From: Laburnicola sp. R22_1
Lineage: Eukaryota > Ascomycota > Dothideomycetes > Pleosporales > Didymosphaeriaceae
Assembly (NCBI GenBank): GCA_014281115.1
Contig: JACONQ010000016.1
Span: forward strand, 2,418,001 to 2,482,000
Length of the DNA: 64,000 nucleotides
Reading direction: 5' to 3'
The notes under the pieces were generated by a model. It worked only from the letters and a program-made list of their open reading frames with translations. It made no database searches and was not told where the DNA came from. The translations under genes were made by a program, and so were the position numbers. Positions 10,770 to 24,261 of the stretch are shown here, piece by piece. Each line of letters starts with the position of its first letter. Positions within the stretch are counted from its first letter, which is position 1.

Positions 10770-12324
10770 ATGCCTATCTCTAGAGCTGCTAAAACTACTA
10801 GCAAAGGTAGTAAACGCGCTATAGGACACACTAAAACAACCTCTAACCCTCCCTTTAAATGCGCCCGCGTCTTCTATAGCAAAGGCACTAAAAGCCAGCC
10901 TATAAAGCTACTAGAGAGCTAGTAATAGCCGCCTGCCTCGCTAGCTATACAGGCAATTAACCTAATAGTTAAGTAACTATAGTAGTGACGCTTACCGCGT
11001 AAAGCCCTAGCGGACGTAGCGTCCCAGGCTACTAAAAAGCGCCTATTTAAGTCGCAGTTATATAATAGAGTAACTAATAAGGCTATTATTAAGTCTATAG
11101 CCAGTAGCAAAGCGGCCACAGTGGCTAGTTTTAATAAGAATAACTATAAGAAGGGGCAGTTTAACAAGCGTTTTGTGGATAACTTTAATAGTATTAATTA
11201 GGATTATTTAAAGCGCTTTTATAAGCCTCCGCACACTTAAAAGTAGACTAAAAGCTAGATTTATAACTATGATTACTACGTTACGCTATAAAGTAGGCCT
11301 AAGAAGCTCTACTTTGTCTATAAGTACTACTATTAGTATTATTTAAATAAAGAAATCTTAAAGGTTATATAGTTAATAATAGCTGCGATCTCTTATCTAG
11401 GGTAGCTAAAGGCGGGCTATAGTCTTAGCAAAGCTGGCAGCAAAGTTGCTAAGCAAAAGCTGCCACCTGGCTAAAAGTCGCTAGTAATAGTAGCTAATTC
11501 TAGTATAGAAGTTAGTTAAGAAATTGCTAATAAGATAGACAACTTTAATATATAGGGTTTTCGCTTTACTATTATTATGTGGCTTCTTAAGAATAATTAT
11601 CCGCTTAGCGAACTTAAATTGCCCGCCTTTTGTACCTTAATTAGCTTTGCTAATTCTAAGGTAAAAGTAGCGCTATGGGCAAATTATAATAGCGTGTTGT
11701 TATACGAAATAAGACTCTACAAATTCATACTGCTAAAAGTTGTTATAGCGCTATCCGAATTAAGAAGTAAGATCTATATAAGCTTTAATAGTTAGATAAT
11801 AAAAAGAGGCAAGCGCAGCTTTTTTAGAGTTGTAGCTTACTACGCTAATATATTAGGCAAGCTAGTAGACTTGTCTATAGTGCTACTATAGCTAGCGGGC
11901 GCCTATATTAGTAAGAGAATTGCTAAGGTTGTTACTTAAACGCTATAGAAGTTTAGGATAGGTTTATTAAAGCTAGACTACTTTGTGCTTAATAACACCT
12001 ACGCTAATAATACTATAGTTAGCTGCCTTACTAGTTAGTATAGCTTTATTGCCTCTTACTACCGCCTCTACTATAGTCTATATACAATTAATCTTATTAC
12101 CTAGGCTATTATTTTTAGCAAAAATTCTAACTTATACAATAATAACGTAATAAAGCTAAGAGATAAAAAGTAACTAATGGCGAAATAGCGCAAAGATAGC
12201 CCTCTAAGCATACTTATTAATATAATTAACTATATATAAACGTCTTAGTAATATAATAAGTTTAACTACTTTTAGCGCCTCGCTAACACAAAGCTACTAA
12301 TATATAAAAAGAAATTAATATTAG
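10770..12324 (+). pseudogene. hAT transposase, N-terminal part (element H)
   Basis: The ATG at 10770 opens a basic Ser/Thr-rich N-terminus (MPISRAAKTTSKGSKRAIG). Through many TAG/TAA codons, the same frame shows a hAT core resembling D1, for example MWLLKNNYPLSELKLPAF and KIYISFNS-stop, where D1 has HLSFDGW. The frame is cut at the copia insertion (duplication ATTAG at 12320-12324) and resumes at 24262. Heavily RIP-mutated and non-functional. Confidence 0.8.
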
Positions 12325-12635
12325 TGTTAGATAGACAGTTTCTATAAATTACTATAATTTTACTATAAATTATAGTGGATAGGTGTGTCTAATTATATGG
12401 CCTTTACATACTAGTAGTTAGTGTAAATTATAGTATTTTTACTATAAAATTAAAAGAGGCCGGCGCACTACTATTTTGCACTGCCCCTATACTATTCTAA
12501 ATAGTACTAGTGTGTCTTAGCACTAGATAGATACTTCTTGCAATAGCTAAGCTTCTCTAGCAGTAAGAGAAAAAAATATTAATTAACCATACTACTTCCC
12601 ATCTTATCTTATTAAGAATACCTCTATATCTAATA
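12325..12635 (+). repeat. C1 5' LTR
   Basis: 311 bp, paired with 23945-24256. The differences I could see by eye are transitions. Confidence 0.9.
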
Positions 12636-12671
12636 ATTAAGAGTCTTACTACCTCGATTAAACTAATTATT

Positions 12672-15600
12672 ATGTCTCTATTAATACTTAGGATTTCTAT
12701 AGTAATTCTAACCGACTATTCGAACTCTATACTATGGCTAAGGCAAATTAAAGCCTAAGCCTAATTACTAGAGGTCTGGAATCTTATTAACCCAGCCCTA
12801 CCTATCAAACCTATAATTAAACTAATTATGCTAACAGTACTAGATATTAGTTTCTATTAACTAAATAGCATATTTACTAACGCACACCCAACTAACCCTA
12901 ATAAATATCTAACGCTACTATCGTAGCTATTACAAATTAGTCTAAAGAGTTATAATAAGGATATAAACTACTATAAGAATTAACTTAAAACCTTTAAGAT
13001 ACTCGACTGCGTATACCGCGATAAGAAGGCAAATCTAGACAAACTAGTTACCCTTATATAATTAACAGCCTTAGTATACTTGTAGACTAATTACTATATA
13101 CTAGATTAATTAATTAGATAATAGATTAAGAACCTTACAATTATGGTTAGGGTTAACTAAAATAATAAAGAATAATAAGCAAGGGCCAGATATTAAGATG
13201 CCCTTAAGCTAATAAGAACTACTAGATTATAGGCGACCTGGCTTACTAAGTACGATTATGCAGCTATAGAAGCTAAGTCTAATAGAGTTCTAGAGCTCTA
13301 GAAGCCTAACTTAGTTAAGAAGGATTTTATAAAGGTAGTGTCTAATATCGCACCTATTTAGGTTATAACCTTTTATTAGAATAGGAGCAAGAATTATACT
13401 ATTAGAAAAAAAGAAATAGTAAAACTCTTCTAAGAACACATAGTAATACAGCACCTAATTAAGGGTAAATAAAAGGGCACTTTTACTATTATAGAACTAT
13501 CTCTCGCTAATAGTAGTATAACTATCTAGACTATAGATAGGAACGTCTATCCTATAAATAAAGCAGCATTACTTAAGCGAGGCAGATTACGCGCTAAGAA
13601 AGCTGGCTCTAAAACTAAATCTAAGCAGTCTGTAATTATAAACAATAAGCTAATAGTAGTTAGTAGCTAAGAAGAATTAAACCTTAAGTGCCCTACTTAT
13701 AAACAACGCTATAATCTAAAAGACTACTTTTACGCTTTTTCTAAGAAACAACCTAAATAGTTTTAACTAAAGCTAGTAATAGTTACCCTAATAAAATTTA
13801 GGATAGAGAATAATCTAGCGCTTATAGAAAGTATAAGATCTGTAAAGCGTCTAAGATTATAGACACTAAGAATTAAACAATTAAGCATTCCTACTTTAAC
13901 TTAAATTACTAAAGTTGCTAATAATAAATAACTAGATAGTAGACAAATTACTATCCTCTTAGCGAGCTATAATACCGCCTTCTACTACTTAGACCCGAAC
14001 ATATACCCACTATATTACTTCGCAATTCTTAATTCTAGCATAACTTGCCATATTTTTAATAATATTAATTGTTTTATTACGCTGTAACGACTATCGCTAG
14101 AAGACTTTATATAGGCGAGCTTAACACGAGTATAAATTAGGAAATATAAAAGTGTCTATTTACACGTTAAGAGTGTATAAGGAAATAGGATAATAAGGCT
14201 AGATAATATTATCTACTATCCTAATCTACTATACAACCTAGTGTCTTTTTAATTACTTTGCAGGCAAGGCCTCTAGTAGAATACACTAGTAGATCTAATA
14301 ATAATTAAGAGAAGGGATAATACAATCCTCGCTAAACTTTAAGAAATATATAATTAATAGGTACTAGAGTTTAGAGCAACACTAACACTAAATTATACTA
14401 TACCTAATAGTATATACGCTATATATAAGATTACTACACGCATCGCATAACGAGCGTAAAAGGCGAACGCTAATATATGGCACAAACGACTAGGCTATTT
14501 AGATTCTTAGGCGCTAGAACACATAGTAAATTACTATAAGGGGGTACGCCTTAAAGAACTAACTATAGTCTAATATAATGCTTGCGGCAGATTAAAGCTT
14601 AAGCGACAAATTAAATAATAGGCTAAACAAATTAATTATAGTTCTGGTAAGAGAGTTGCTATAGACTTTTACAACTTCGAAGATAAGAGCTTCACTAGTA
14701 AGAAAAGCCAAATGCTTATTACTAATTAATTCTTAGGCATAGCTTAGAATTTCTACTTTAAAGACAACTAACTAGCACGAACAATTATTAAACTACTAAA
14801 GAAATTTGTACTATTTATAAAAGTATAGTTTAAAGTAATAGTTAAAGTTATTAAATTAGATAATAAGATCTTCTTAGTTAAGTAAGACGTTTATAGATAG
14901 TGTGTTAGTAAAGGTATTATTATTAAGCCTTTAGCACCTAATACCCAAGCTTAAAATAAAGGAGCTAAACGTTTAGGGGGTGTAATTAAGAAGAAGAGTC
15001 GTGCAATGCAACTTAACGCTAACCTTTCCTAGACACTATGGCTAGAAATTACACGAGCGGCTGTATACCTATATAATTAAACTTCGAACTACGCTAATTA
15101 ATACCGATTACTACACAAAGTATTCTTTATAATAGTTGCTTTTTAAAATAGCATTATCACTTAACTAAAGAAACCGAATTAGGCTTACCTTAGGGTCTAT
15201 GGCTATAAAGTCTTTGCTATAACTAATAATATAAAACGTAGTAAGAGCAAGCTCTAAAGGTTAGATCTAAAACTATAGATTAGATATCTAGTAGGCTACT
15301 AATTAATAAATATCTAGAGGATATAGATACCTTCACTTAGGAAAGTTATTAGTACCTAAGATATTATCTTTAATAAAAAATTAGTATTCTTAGGTAAAGA
15401 AGAAGACCTATTAGATAATCTTATATATAGCACTTATAAAGAGATTGCTGTATAGACTTAATTAGTAAAGCTATTATCCTTACTACTAGAATACGAAAAC
15501 ACTAAGTCTTTATACGAGGATAAGTTAATTACTAACTTCTATAAGGATAATAATAATACTCTAGAGTACTATTAAGGGAGAAAGATTAATTATACCTATC

Positions 15601-17455
15601 TAACACTACTAGCAACACCTTCGCCTATTGCACTACTTGCCTAATTAATAGCGAGTCTTAAATACAATTAACATAAACAATTTCCTATTAGATTACTATA
15701 GCTAGATTAACACGCTGTGCTATAGGCAGCCGCTTTCCTAGCTAGAACACAGGCAGAGGGCAGAGGCAAATATAAAGGGAAGCCACTTAATAAGGCGCAA
15801 TTTAACTGCATACTTATAGTAGGAAAGAAATCCTATTAATATTAAATGCTAGAACCTCTATCTTGCAGAATATAGTTAAATAATTATCCGCTATTTAATA
15901 TGTAAAAGAATGCTAAGTAATTACACCTATAAAGTCACAAAGAAATAAGGTCTTAAAGTAAGGTGCCTGCTACCCTAGTGCAATCACGCGGCTACTAAAT
16001 TCTTAATTATATGTGGGTATATACCTACAAACTTAATAAACACTATTAATTTTAAAAGTGTAAGGCTAGGTTAGTAGTGCGTAGAGATTAACAACGCTAT
16101 CTTACTACTTAGGACACCTACGCCGCAACCCTCGCAGGACGATTATTTCGCCTACTCATGTCTATGGCGGCTTGGTACGACCTAGAACTTAGCTAGTACG
16201 ATGTTACTAACGCCTTCGTCCACGCGAAACTGGACAGAGAACTCTACATAAGAATGTCACGAGGTTATACCCAATTAGGTATCATTCTATAGTTGTATAA
16301 GGCACTATATAGTCTTTAAATCTTACTACTACTATAGTAGAGAGAATTTACTAGTGCTTTTAAGAATCTTAGTTTTACTATAGTTCTACACGAATTTTAC
16401 TATATAATTAAAGATAGTATTATTTTTTTCTATATAGACAACCTTATCGTCGCCTACTTAAGGGATTAGAAACACGCTGCTAATATAGTAATAAAAAAGA
16501 TAAATATAAAGTTTATCTTTACTAGAGATAATAATCTTTAGTAGTTTCTAGGGATTAAAATTATTAGAGACTATATAAGTAGGCAACTCTGGCTATTATA
16601 GGCGTTCTATATAGATAAGATTAGTCGCCTTATTAACTAACGCGACCTTAAATACAAAACCCTAATATTAGTAGTTAAACTGCTACCTTAAGAAGGACTC
16701 GCTATAAAGATAGAGATTAACTAATACTAGTAAAAGATAGAATTAATCCTCTACACTATAGTAACTACGCGCCTAGATATTGCTTTTGTAAGCTTCTAAC
16801 TATCGCGTTTTTTATTAAATTCTAGCAACGACTATTACAACGCCGCCGATCGCGTACTACTATACCTATCCTCCACCTAATTACTAGGGTTACGCTTTAG
16901 AGGAGTAGACACCTATAAGATTACTAGCGACGCATTATTTGCAGACAATGACCTTAATAGAAAGAGCTCTTAAGAATATAATATTAAGCTGTTTAGTGGT
17001 CTTGTAGCCTAGAAGACAAATAAACAAGACACTATTACTACTTTAATAACTAAAGCTAAGTTGCTAGCACTCTTATAGGTTGCAAAGGAGGCACTCTTTA
17101 CAGCTTAGTTAATTACTAAACATAAGATTAAACTCTTACCCTTAACAATTACTATTAATTGCGATAATTAATAAACTATTTAACTTATTATTAAAGAAAT
17201 TGCCAAGTTATAAACAAAGCTTAGGCACGTTAATATACATAATTATTAGCTTTAATAAGAAGTAGTATGTGGAGCTATTAAAGTCTAGTACTAACAATTA
17301 GAAGAAATGGCAGCAGATAGTCTTACAAAGGCTCTGCCAGCTAGTAAATAGACTAAGTTCGTTAATTAACTTAGACTTAAAGACGTTAGGGGAAGAATCA
17401 CCGACTAAGAGGTCGACCTAGACGAATTAGAATATAGGATAGAAGTTTTTAGACT
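12672..17455 (+). pseudogene. Copia gag-pol (C1), RIP-mutated
   Basis: The ATG at 12672 starts a protein matching C4 residue by residue (MSLLILRISIVILTDYSN). The order is gag, a degraded zinc knuckle (CPTYKQRYNLKDY, two of four ligands lost), protease-like LNSS, integrase (WHKRLGYLDS, later FYNFEDKS), reverse transcriptase (LELSQYDVTNAFVHAKLDRE at about 16180; the YVDD box is now YIDNL) and RNase H (about 16930-17250). Dozens of TAG/TAA stops. It is cut near its C-terminus at 17455 by C2, and the remainder of the 3' region resumes at 22818. Confidence 0.85.
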
Positions 17456-17690
17456 TGTTAAATAGACGATCACTATGTATTCTAGTGAAAATCTCTCTGT
17501 GAAATATACTAAGGAGGCTGGCACACTACTATTTTATATTGCCTCTATACTATCCTAGATAGTATAAGGGCCTTAGTATAGATAGAAACTTCTCGCGATA
17601 GCTAGGCTTCTCTATTACAATTAATTATCACAGTTATTAATTCTCATTAATATATTATCTCAAAGTGACAGAACACTATTAAATCTAATA
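17456..17690 (+). repeat. C2 5' LTR
   Basis: 235 bp, paired with 22578-22812. Its terminal ACA has become ATA. Confidence 0.88.
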
Positions 17691-17731
17691 ATTAAGAGTC
17701 TTACTATCTTAATCGATCCTAAGAAAATATA

Positions 17732-20700
17732 ATATTACTGTTAACGCTTCGCGACTTAATAATCGTGTTGACTAATTACACTAACTATACACCATGGCTG
17801 CAGTAGCTAAAAGTGCGATGCGAGCTAATAGATATATAGCCCATTATTAATCTAGACGGAGCCAAACTCCCACGCAAAAAGCCGACACCGCCGTCGCCGC
17901 CAGAGCGAGTTACCAGCCAATTATCCGCGTAAACAACGACAATTAATAGAACCCTCTAACACGCCTATTAGAGCTATTAAACTTAGGCCTTAAGGTATAT
18001 AAAAAGGATATTGAGTTCTATAAAATACAGCTTAAGGACTACAAGATTAAGGATAAAGAATACTAAAAAGAGAGAATAAGTCTTAAGAAAGTAGTTATTT
18101 ATATCTAATCTACTATGTTGCAACATCTATAACGTAACTACTATAAGCCTAGAGAGTAGATCCGAAAATAGATTAAATCTCTAACGCAGACAGTAGGCTT
18201 TAATAAGGAAGATAAGTAGGATAGGGCGAGAGCATAATACCTATAGGCTCTTAAGCCAATAAGACAACCCTTAAACTAGGATACCTAGCTAACTAAGTAT
18301 AATTAGGCAGCTATAGAAGTAGAGACAAACAATATCGCTAAAGTATAATCAATCCATAATACTATAAAGGACTTCCTAACTGCGATTATAAAGGCTGCCC
18401 CTACCTAGGGCGTGTCCTTTTAAGAAACTAGACGCTAAGACGCAGATATAACAAAAAAGAAGATAATAAAACGCTTTTAAGAATATATAGTAATACTCTA
18501 CCTAATTAAGGGCAAATAGCATAGAGGCGCCTTTACTACTAGTAAGCTATCTCTTGCTACTAGTAGTGTATTTACCCTAGGCACTAATAGGGACGCCTCT
18601 TACGCTGCCAAAGACGCGCCATCTTCTACGAATAACTAACATAGACAGAGGAGACCTTAATAAAATAATTCTTTAGTTAAAGTACTATATTTAAGTAGTC
18701 CTTAATAGAGGATATAATAGTAGTTAAAGGCAAAAAATGCCCTGCTTGTAAACAAAGGCATAGTCTAAAAGACTGCTTCTACGCATACCTAGATTATGCA
18801 CTAGAGTGGTTTAGGCCACAACCTGGCTTTATAGACATAGTATAATATAGAATCTAAAATAATTTAGATCTATAAGAGGAGATAAGGAAGGTGAAAAGAC
18901 TAAGGTCTTAAATACCTAGAATTAAACTATCGCATACTTTTACTCTAACCCGAATTACTAAAGTTACTAATAATAAATAACTATATAGCAGACACATTAC
19001 TATCCTCTTAGCGAGCTTTAATACTATTGCATCTTCCTACTACTTAGACCTAAATACCTATTCACTACGTTACTCCGCGATTCTTAATTCTGGCACAATA
19101 TGCCACATCTTTAACAATATTGACCGTTTTGGAACGATGCGACTACCGTCGCTAGGAGACTTTATATGGGCGGGATTATTACGAGTTTAAATAAGGGGAT
19201 ATAGGAGTATCCATCTACACGTTAAGAGCGTACACGGAAATAGGGTACTAAGGCTAGATAATATTGCCTACTGCCCTAATCTGCTATGCAATCTTATATT
19301 CTTCTAATTACTTCGCAGACAAGGCCTCTAGTGGGACACAAAGGCAGATCCAACAATAATTAAGAGAAGGGATAATATAGTCCTGGCTAATCTTTAAGAA
19401 CTCTATAGTTAATAGGTACTAGAATACATGCCTAAATAAAATCGTACTATACATAATAGTACGTATGCCACACACAAAATTATAACGCGCACCGTACGAG
19501 GTACGTAGAAGGTAGACGCTATTATATGGCATAAATAACTAGGCCACCTAGGTTCTTAGGCACTAGAACACACTATAAATCACTATAAGGGGGTGCGCCT
19601 TAAAGGACTTACTATAGTCCAATGTAACGCCTACAGCAGATTAAAGCTTAAGCGACAAATTAGACAATAACCTAGGCAAATTAACAATAGTCCTAGCGAG
19701 AAAGTCGCTATAGACTTTTAAAATTATGAAGATTAGAGCTTTACTAGCGAGAAAAGCCAGATGCTTATTACTAATTAATTCTTAGGCATAGCTTAGGATT
19801 TCTACTTTAAAGACAATCGACTAGCACGAATAATTATTAAGTTACTAAAGGAATTTATACTATTTATAAAAGTATAATTTAATATAATAGTTAATGTTAT
19901 TAAATCTAATAATAAGATCTTTTTAGTTAAACAAGACGTTTATAGGTAGTGCGTTAGTAAAGGTATTATTATTAAGCCTTTAGCACCTAATACCCAAGCT
20001 TAAAATAGAGGAGCTAAATGCTTAGGGGGTGTAATTAAGGAGAAGGGTTGTGTAATACGACTTAACGCCAATCTCTCTTTTAACCTATAGCTAGAAATTA
20101 TACGAGCGGCTGTATACCTATATAATTAAACTCTAAACTACGCTAACTAATAGCGATTACTATATAAAGTATTCTTTATAATAGTTACTTTCTAAAACAG
20201 TATTATTACTTAACTAAAGAAACTAAACTAGGCTTACCTTAGGACCTATGGCTATAAAGCCTTTGCCTTAACTAATAATACTAAACGTAGTAAGAGCAAG
20301 CTCTAAAGGTTAGACCTAAAGACATAGGTTAGATACCTAGTAGGCTACTAATTATTAAACATCTGGAGGATATAGATCCCACTACTTAACAAAGTCATTA
20401 GTACGCGCGACGTTATCTTTAATAAAGATAAGATGTTCTTAGGTAAAATAAAGAACCTATTAGACAATCTTATGCATAGCACTACTAAAGAGATTGCTGT
20501 ATAGACCTAATTAGTAGAGTTGCCACCTCCACTACCTAAGTAAGAAAACACTAAATCCTTTTATAAGAATGAGTTAATTACTAATACTCGCAATCGCAAG
20601 GATAAAGAAGACCTACTAGGGTATTACTAAGGGAGGAAGATTAATTACACCTACCTAACACTACTAGTAACACCTCCGCCTATTACATTGCTTGTCTAAT

Positions 20701-22517
20701 TAATAGCGAGTTTCGAACACGATTAATATGACTAGTTACCTATTGGATTACTATAGCCAGATTAACGCGCTGTGCTATAGGCAGCCGCTTTCCTAGTAGG
20801 TATATAAGTAGGAAGCAGAGGCAAGTATAAGAAGAAGCCGCTTAACAAAGCTTAATTTAATCGCATGCTCGTAATAGGATAGAAACTCCACTAAAGTTAA
20901 TTACTAGAACCTCTATCTAGCGGAACACGAATAGACAATTACCCGCTATTTAATATATAGAAGGAGGCTAAGCAGATATACCTATAAAGCCAAAAGGAAA
21001 TAAAGTCTTAGAGTAAGGTATCTATTACCCCAGTGCGATTACGCGGCCACTAAATCCTTAATTATATATAGGTGTATACTTACAAACTTAATAAATATTA
21101 TCGATTTTAGAAGTGCAAGACTAGGTTAGTAGTACGCGGAGATTAATAACACTACCTTACTACTTAAGATACCTATACTGCAACCCTCGCAGGACGATTA
21201 TTTCGCCTGCTCATGTCTATGGCAGCTCGATACGACCTAGAGCTCAGCCAGTACAACGTCACCAACACTTTCGTCCATGCGAATCTGGACAGAGAACTCT
21301 ATATAAGAATGCCGCGAGGTTACACACGATCTAGCACTATTCTATAGTTATATAAGGCACTGTATAGTCTTTAAACCTCACCACTACTATGGTAGAGAGA
21401 ATTTACTAGCGCTCTTAGGGATCTTAATTTTACTATAGTCCCTTATAAGTCTTGCTATATAATTAAAGATAGCATTATTATCTTCTTCTATGTGGACGAC
21501 CTTATTGTCGCCTACTCTAAAGATTAGAAACACGCTGCTAACGTAGTAATGGAACAGATAAGTATATGGTTTATCCTTACTAGTAGTAATAATCTTTAGT
21601 AGTTTCTAGAGATTAAAATTGTTAGAGACTATGTAAATAGGTAACTCTGGCTATCCCAGGCATTCTATATAGACAAGATTAGTCGCCTAATTAACTAACG
21701 CGACCTTAAACACGATACTCTAATGTCTATAGTTAAACTACTACCCTAAGAAGGACTTGCTATAAAGGCTAAGATTAATTAATACTAGCAAAAGATTAAA
21801 TTAATCCTTTATGCCGCAGTAATCACACGTCCTAATATCGCATTTATAAGCTCTTAATTATTGTAATTTCTGTTAAATTCTAGCGAGGAGCATTATAACG
21901 CCGCTAACCGCGTACTACTTTACCTATTCTCTACCTAATTATTAGGGCTACGCTTTAGAGGAGCAGACACTTATAAGGTTGCTAGCGATGCCTTGTTTGC
22001 CAATAACACCTTTAATAGAAAGAGCTTATAAGAATATATTATTAAGCTGTTTAGTGGTCTTATTGCCTAGAAGGCGAGTAAGTAAAACATAGTTACTACT
22101 TTAATAACTAAAGCTAAGTTGCTAGCCCTTTTACAAGTTACAAAAGAGGCACTCTTTACCTCTTAGTTAATTACTAAACTTAAGATTAAACTCTCCCTAT
22201 TAATAATTACTATTAACTGCGATAATTAACAAACTATTCGACTTATTACTAAAGAAATCGCCAAGTTATAGACTAAGCTTAGGCACGTTAATATATATAA
22301 TTATTAGCTTTAATAAGAAGTAGCTTATAGAGCTATTAAAATCCAATACTAATAATTAGAAGAAATAGCAGCAGGTAGCCTCACAAAGGCTCTGCCAGCT
22401 GGAAAATAGGCCAAGTTCGTAAATTAACTCGGACTTAAAAATTTTAAGGGTAGAATTACTAACTACGAGGTCGACCTAAATAAATTAAAATAAAGAATAG
22501 AAGCTTTTAGACTATAA
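17732..22517 (+). pseudogene. Copia gag-pol (C2), RIP-mutated
   Basis: The first codon matching C4's ATG is now ATA (17732). Gag includes LTNYTNYTPWLQ and a region found only in this family (KLPRKKPTPPSPPERV). The frame shifts at least once before about 18000. Protease-like LNSGTICHIF (about 19090), integrase with WAGLLRV, and reverse transcriptase with an intact FFYVDDLIVAY box (about 21485) follow, then RNase H and a stop at 22515-22517. Many TAG/TAA codons. Non-functional. Confidence 0.82.
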
Positions 22518-22577
22518 GCAATAGTACAGCTGCGAAGAATTAGATCTAGCTTAGAATGGCTCTAAGCTAAGGGGGTG

Positions 22578-22812
22578 TGTTAGATAGACAGCCACTATGC
22601 ATTCTAGTAAAAATCTCTTTGTAAAATACACTAAGAAGACTAGTGCACTACTATTTTATATTGCCCCTATACTATCCTAGATAGTATAAGGGCCTTAGTA
22701 TAGATAGAAACTTCTCGCGATAGCTAGACTTCTCTATTACAATTAATTATCAAAGTTATTAATTCTTATTAATATATTATCTTAAAGTGATAGAACACTA
22801 TTAAATCTAACA
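22578..22812 (+). repeat. C2 3' LTR
   Basis: 235 bp, TGTTAG...CTAACA. It is preceded by a purine tract AAGGGGGTG. Confidence 0.88.
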
Positions 22813-22873
22813 AGACTATAAGCTATAGTATAGTTGCGAAGAATTAGGTCCAGCTTAGAATAGTTCTAAGCTA

Positions 22874-23934
22874 CATCAGGAAAGTTTTTTTTAAAAAGGC
22901 TGCTTAGACGTGCGCAGACGTGCGCAAAGTTACGCATTTGTGCGCATTTTTGCACAAGCAATTTGTTAGCACAAAAATGCTTAAAGATGCGCAAAGGTGC
23001 GCAAAGGTGCGCAGAGGTGCGCAGATATGCATATTAAAAGAGTTTTTTTAGAAAAGTTGCTTAGACGTGTATAGACGTGCGCAGAGTTGCGCATTTATAC
23101 GCATTTTTGCACAAGTAATTTGTTAGCACAAAAATGCTTAAAGATGCGCAGACTTGCGCAGACTTGCGCAAATGTGCACAAATAGTCTAAATAAATAATT
23201 TTTTTAATAGATTCATAAAGAAAATACTAGTCTTTAATTATTTAATTTAAAAATACTATTTTTATTACGTAATTAGTTAGTAATTAATAAGAAACTCTTT
23301 ATTTTACTAGTTATTATATATATTACGTAATAATATTATATATATATATATAGTACTAATAATATAATATATAAATATTAAAAAAGTTTTAATAAAAGTA
23401 AAGTAGTTAAAAAGTTATTAAAGTTTAAACTTTTTAAATAGTGTTCTTTGCCAAGCCACTAATTTTCGTCAAATCTAATTCTTTTAAATAATTATAAAAT
23501 TATATTTTTCTATTTTTAAACCTACAAAACTTAGAATTTAGGGTTAGGTAGAAGCTCTATATAATACGCTAGTAATTAATACTATTATATTAATTACTAA
23601 TTGCTATTTAGTAAAGGACTTTATACTTTAAAAAAATCTAATTTTTTAAAAGCTTACTAAGCAGATTACTAAGTAGATTACTAAGCTTTTTTTAAATTTT
23701 AGCCAATTAAAGAGCTTTATTTGCTGATTAATCAGCATTATTTTAATAGCCTAGGTGCTATAGGTGCCCTAGGTGCCCTGGCAGCATAGGTGCACTGGCG
23801 GCATAGGTGCGCATCCTTGCGCAACCTTGCGCATGCGCACGCTAAAAAAAAAAGTAGTATCGTGGGTGCGCAAGCGTGCGCAGAGCCGCCCAGGTGCCAC
23901 AGGTGCGCACGCACGCTCAAAATTTTTCCTAATG
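22874..23934. mobile_element. Non-coding TIR element, 1061 bp, TA target, nested in C1
   Basis: The ends are CATCAGGAAA and TTTCCTAATG, flanked by TA at 22872-22873 and 23935-23936. Removing it and one TA restores the C1 sequence AAGCTAAGAGAGTG just before the 3' LTR, which parallels C4 (AAGCTGAGGGGGTG). Inside are two related ~165-bp units (about 22895-23180) rich in TGCGCA motifs, an AT-rich centre with (TA)n near 23337, and an AGGTGC/TGCGCA-rich right arm. No transposase is visible. Likely a non-autonomous Tc1/mariner-type element. Confidence 0.8.
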
Positions 23935-23944
23935 TAAGAGAGTG

Positions 23945-24256
23945 TGTTAGATAGACAGTCTTTATAAATCACTATAATTTTACTATAAATTATAGTAGGT
24001 AGATGTGTTTAATTATATGGCCTTTATATACTAGCAGTTAGTATAAATTATAGTATTTTTACTATGAAATTAAAAGAGGCCGGCGCACTACTATTTTGCA
24101 CTGTCTCTATACTATCCCAAATAGTACTAGTGTGTCTTGGCACTAGATAGATACTTCTCGCGATAGCCGAGCTTCTTTAGCAGTAAGAGGAAAAAAACAT
24201 TAATTAACCATACTACTTCCCATTTTATCTTATTAAGAATACCCCTATATCTAATA
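23945..24256 (+). repeat. C1 3' LTR
   Basis: About 312 bp. The polypurine tract just upstream (AGAGAGTG) is the RIP-altered form of the GAGGGGGTG seen before the C4 3' LTR. Confidence 0.9.
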
Positions 24257-24261
24257 ATTAG

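Larger units (their letters stand above)
17456..22812 (+). mobile_element. Ty1/copia LTR retrotransposon C2, complete, nested in C1
   Basis: The LTRs are 235 bp (17456-17690 and 22578-22812), and the 5-bp target duplication AGACT is at 17451-17455 and 22813-22817. The LTR shares its first 14 bp (TGTTAGATAGACAG) and its later half with the C1/C4 family but lacks the internal repeat-rich segment, so C2 is a sister family. The sequence after the right duplication continues C1 (compare GCGAAGAATTAGGTCCAGC with C4 at 45644). C2 inserted after C1 was in place. Confidence 0.92.
12325..24256 (+). mobile_element. Ty1/copia LTR retrotransposon C1, complete but with two nested insertions
   Basis: The 5' LTR is 12325-12635 and the 3' LTR 23945-24256, each about 311 bp. 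They begin TGTTAGATAGACAG and end ATCTAATA (TGACA expected; changed by RIP). The 5-bp target duplication ATTAG is at 12320-12324 and 24257-24261. Removing C2 (17456-22812) and the TIR element (22874-23934) leaves about 5.5 kb, close to the 5.47 kb of the related element C4. It is inserted in the transposase gene of hAT H. Confidence 0.92.

Noticed and set aside
10919..11119. Minus-strand ORF of 66 codons
   Set aside because: It lies antisense inside the hAT H transposase N-terminal region and has no family features.
23738..23972. Cys/His-rich minus-strand ORFs (about 60-67 codons)
   Set aside because: They arise from AGGTGC/TGCGCA repeats in the right arm of a non-coding TIR element and overlap its border with the C1 LTR.
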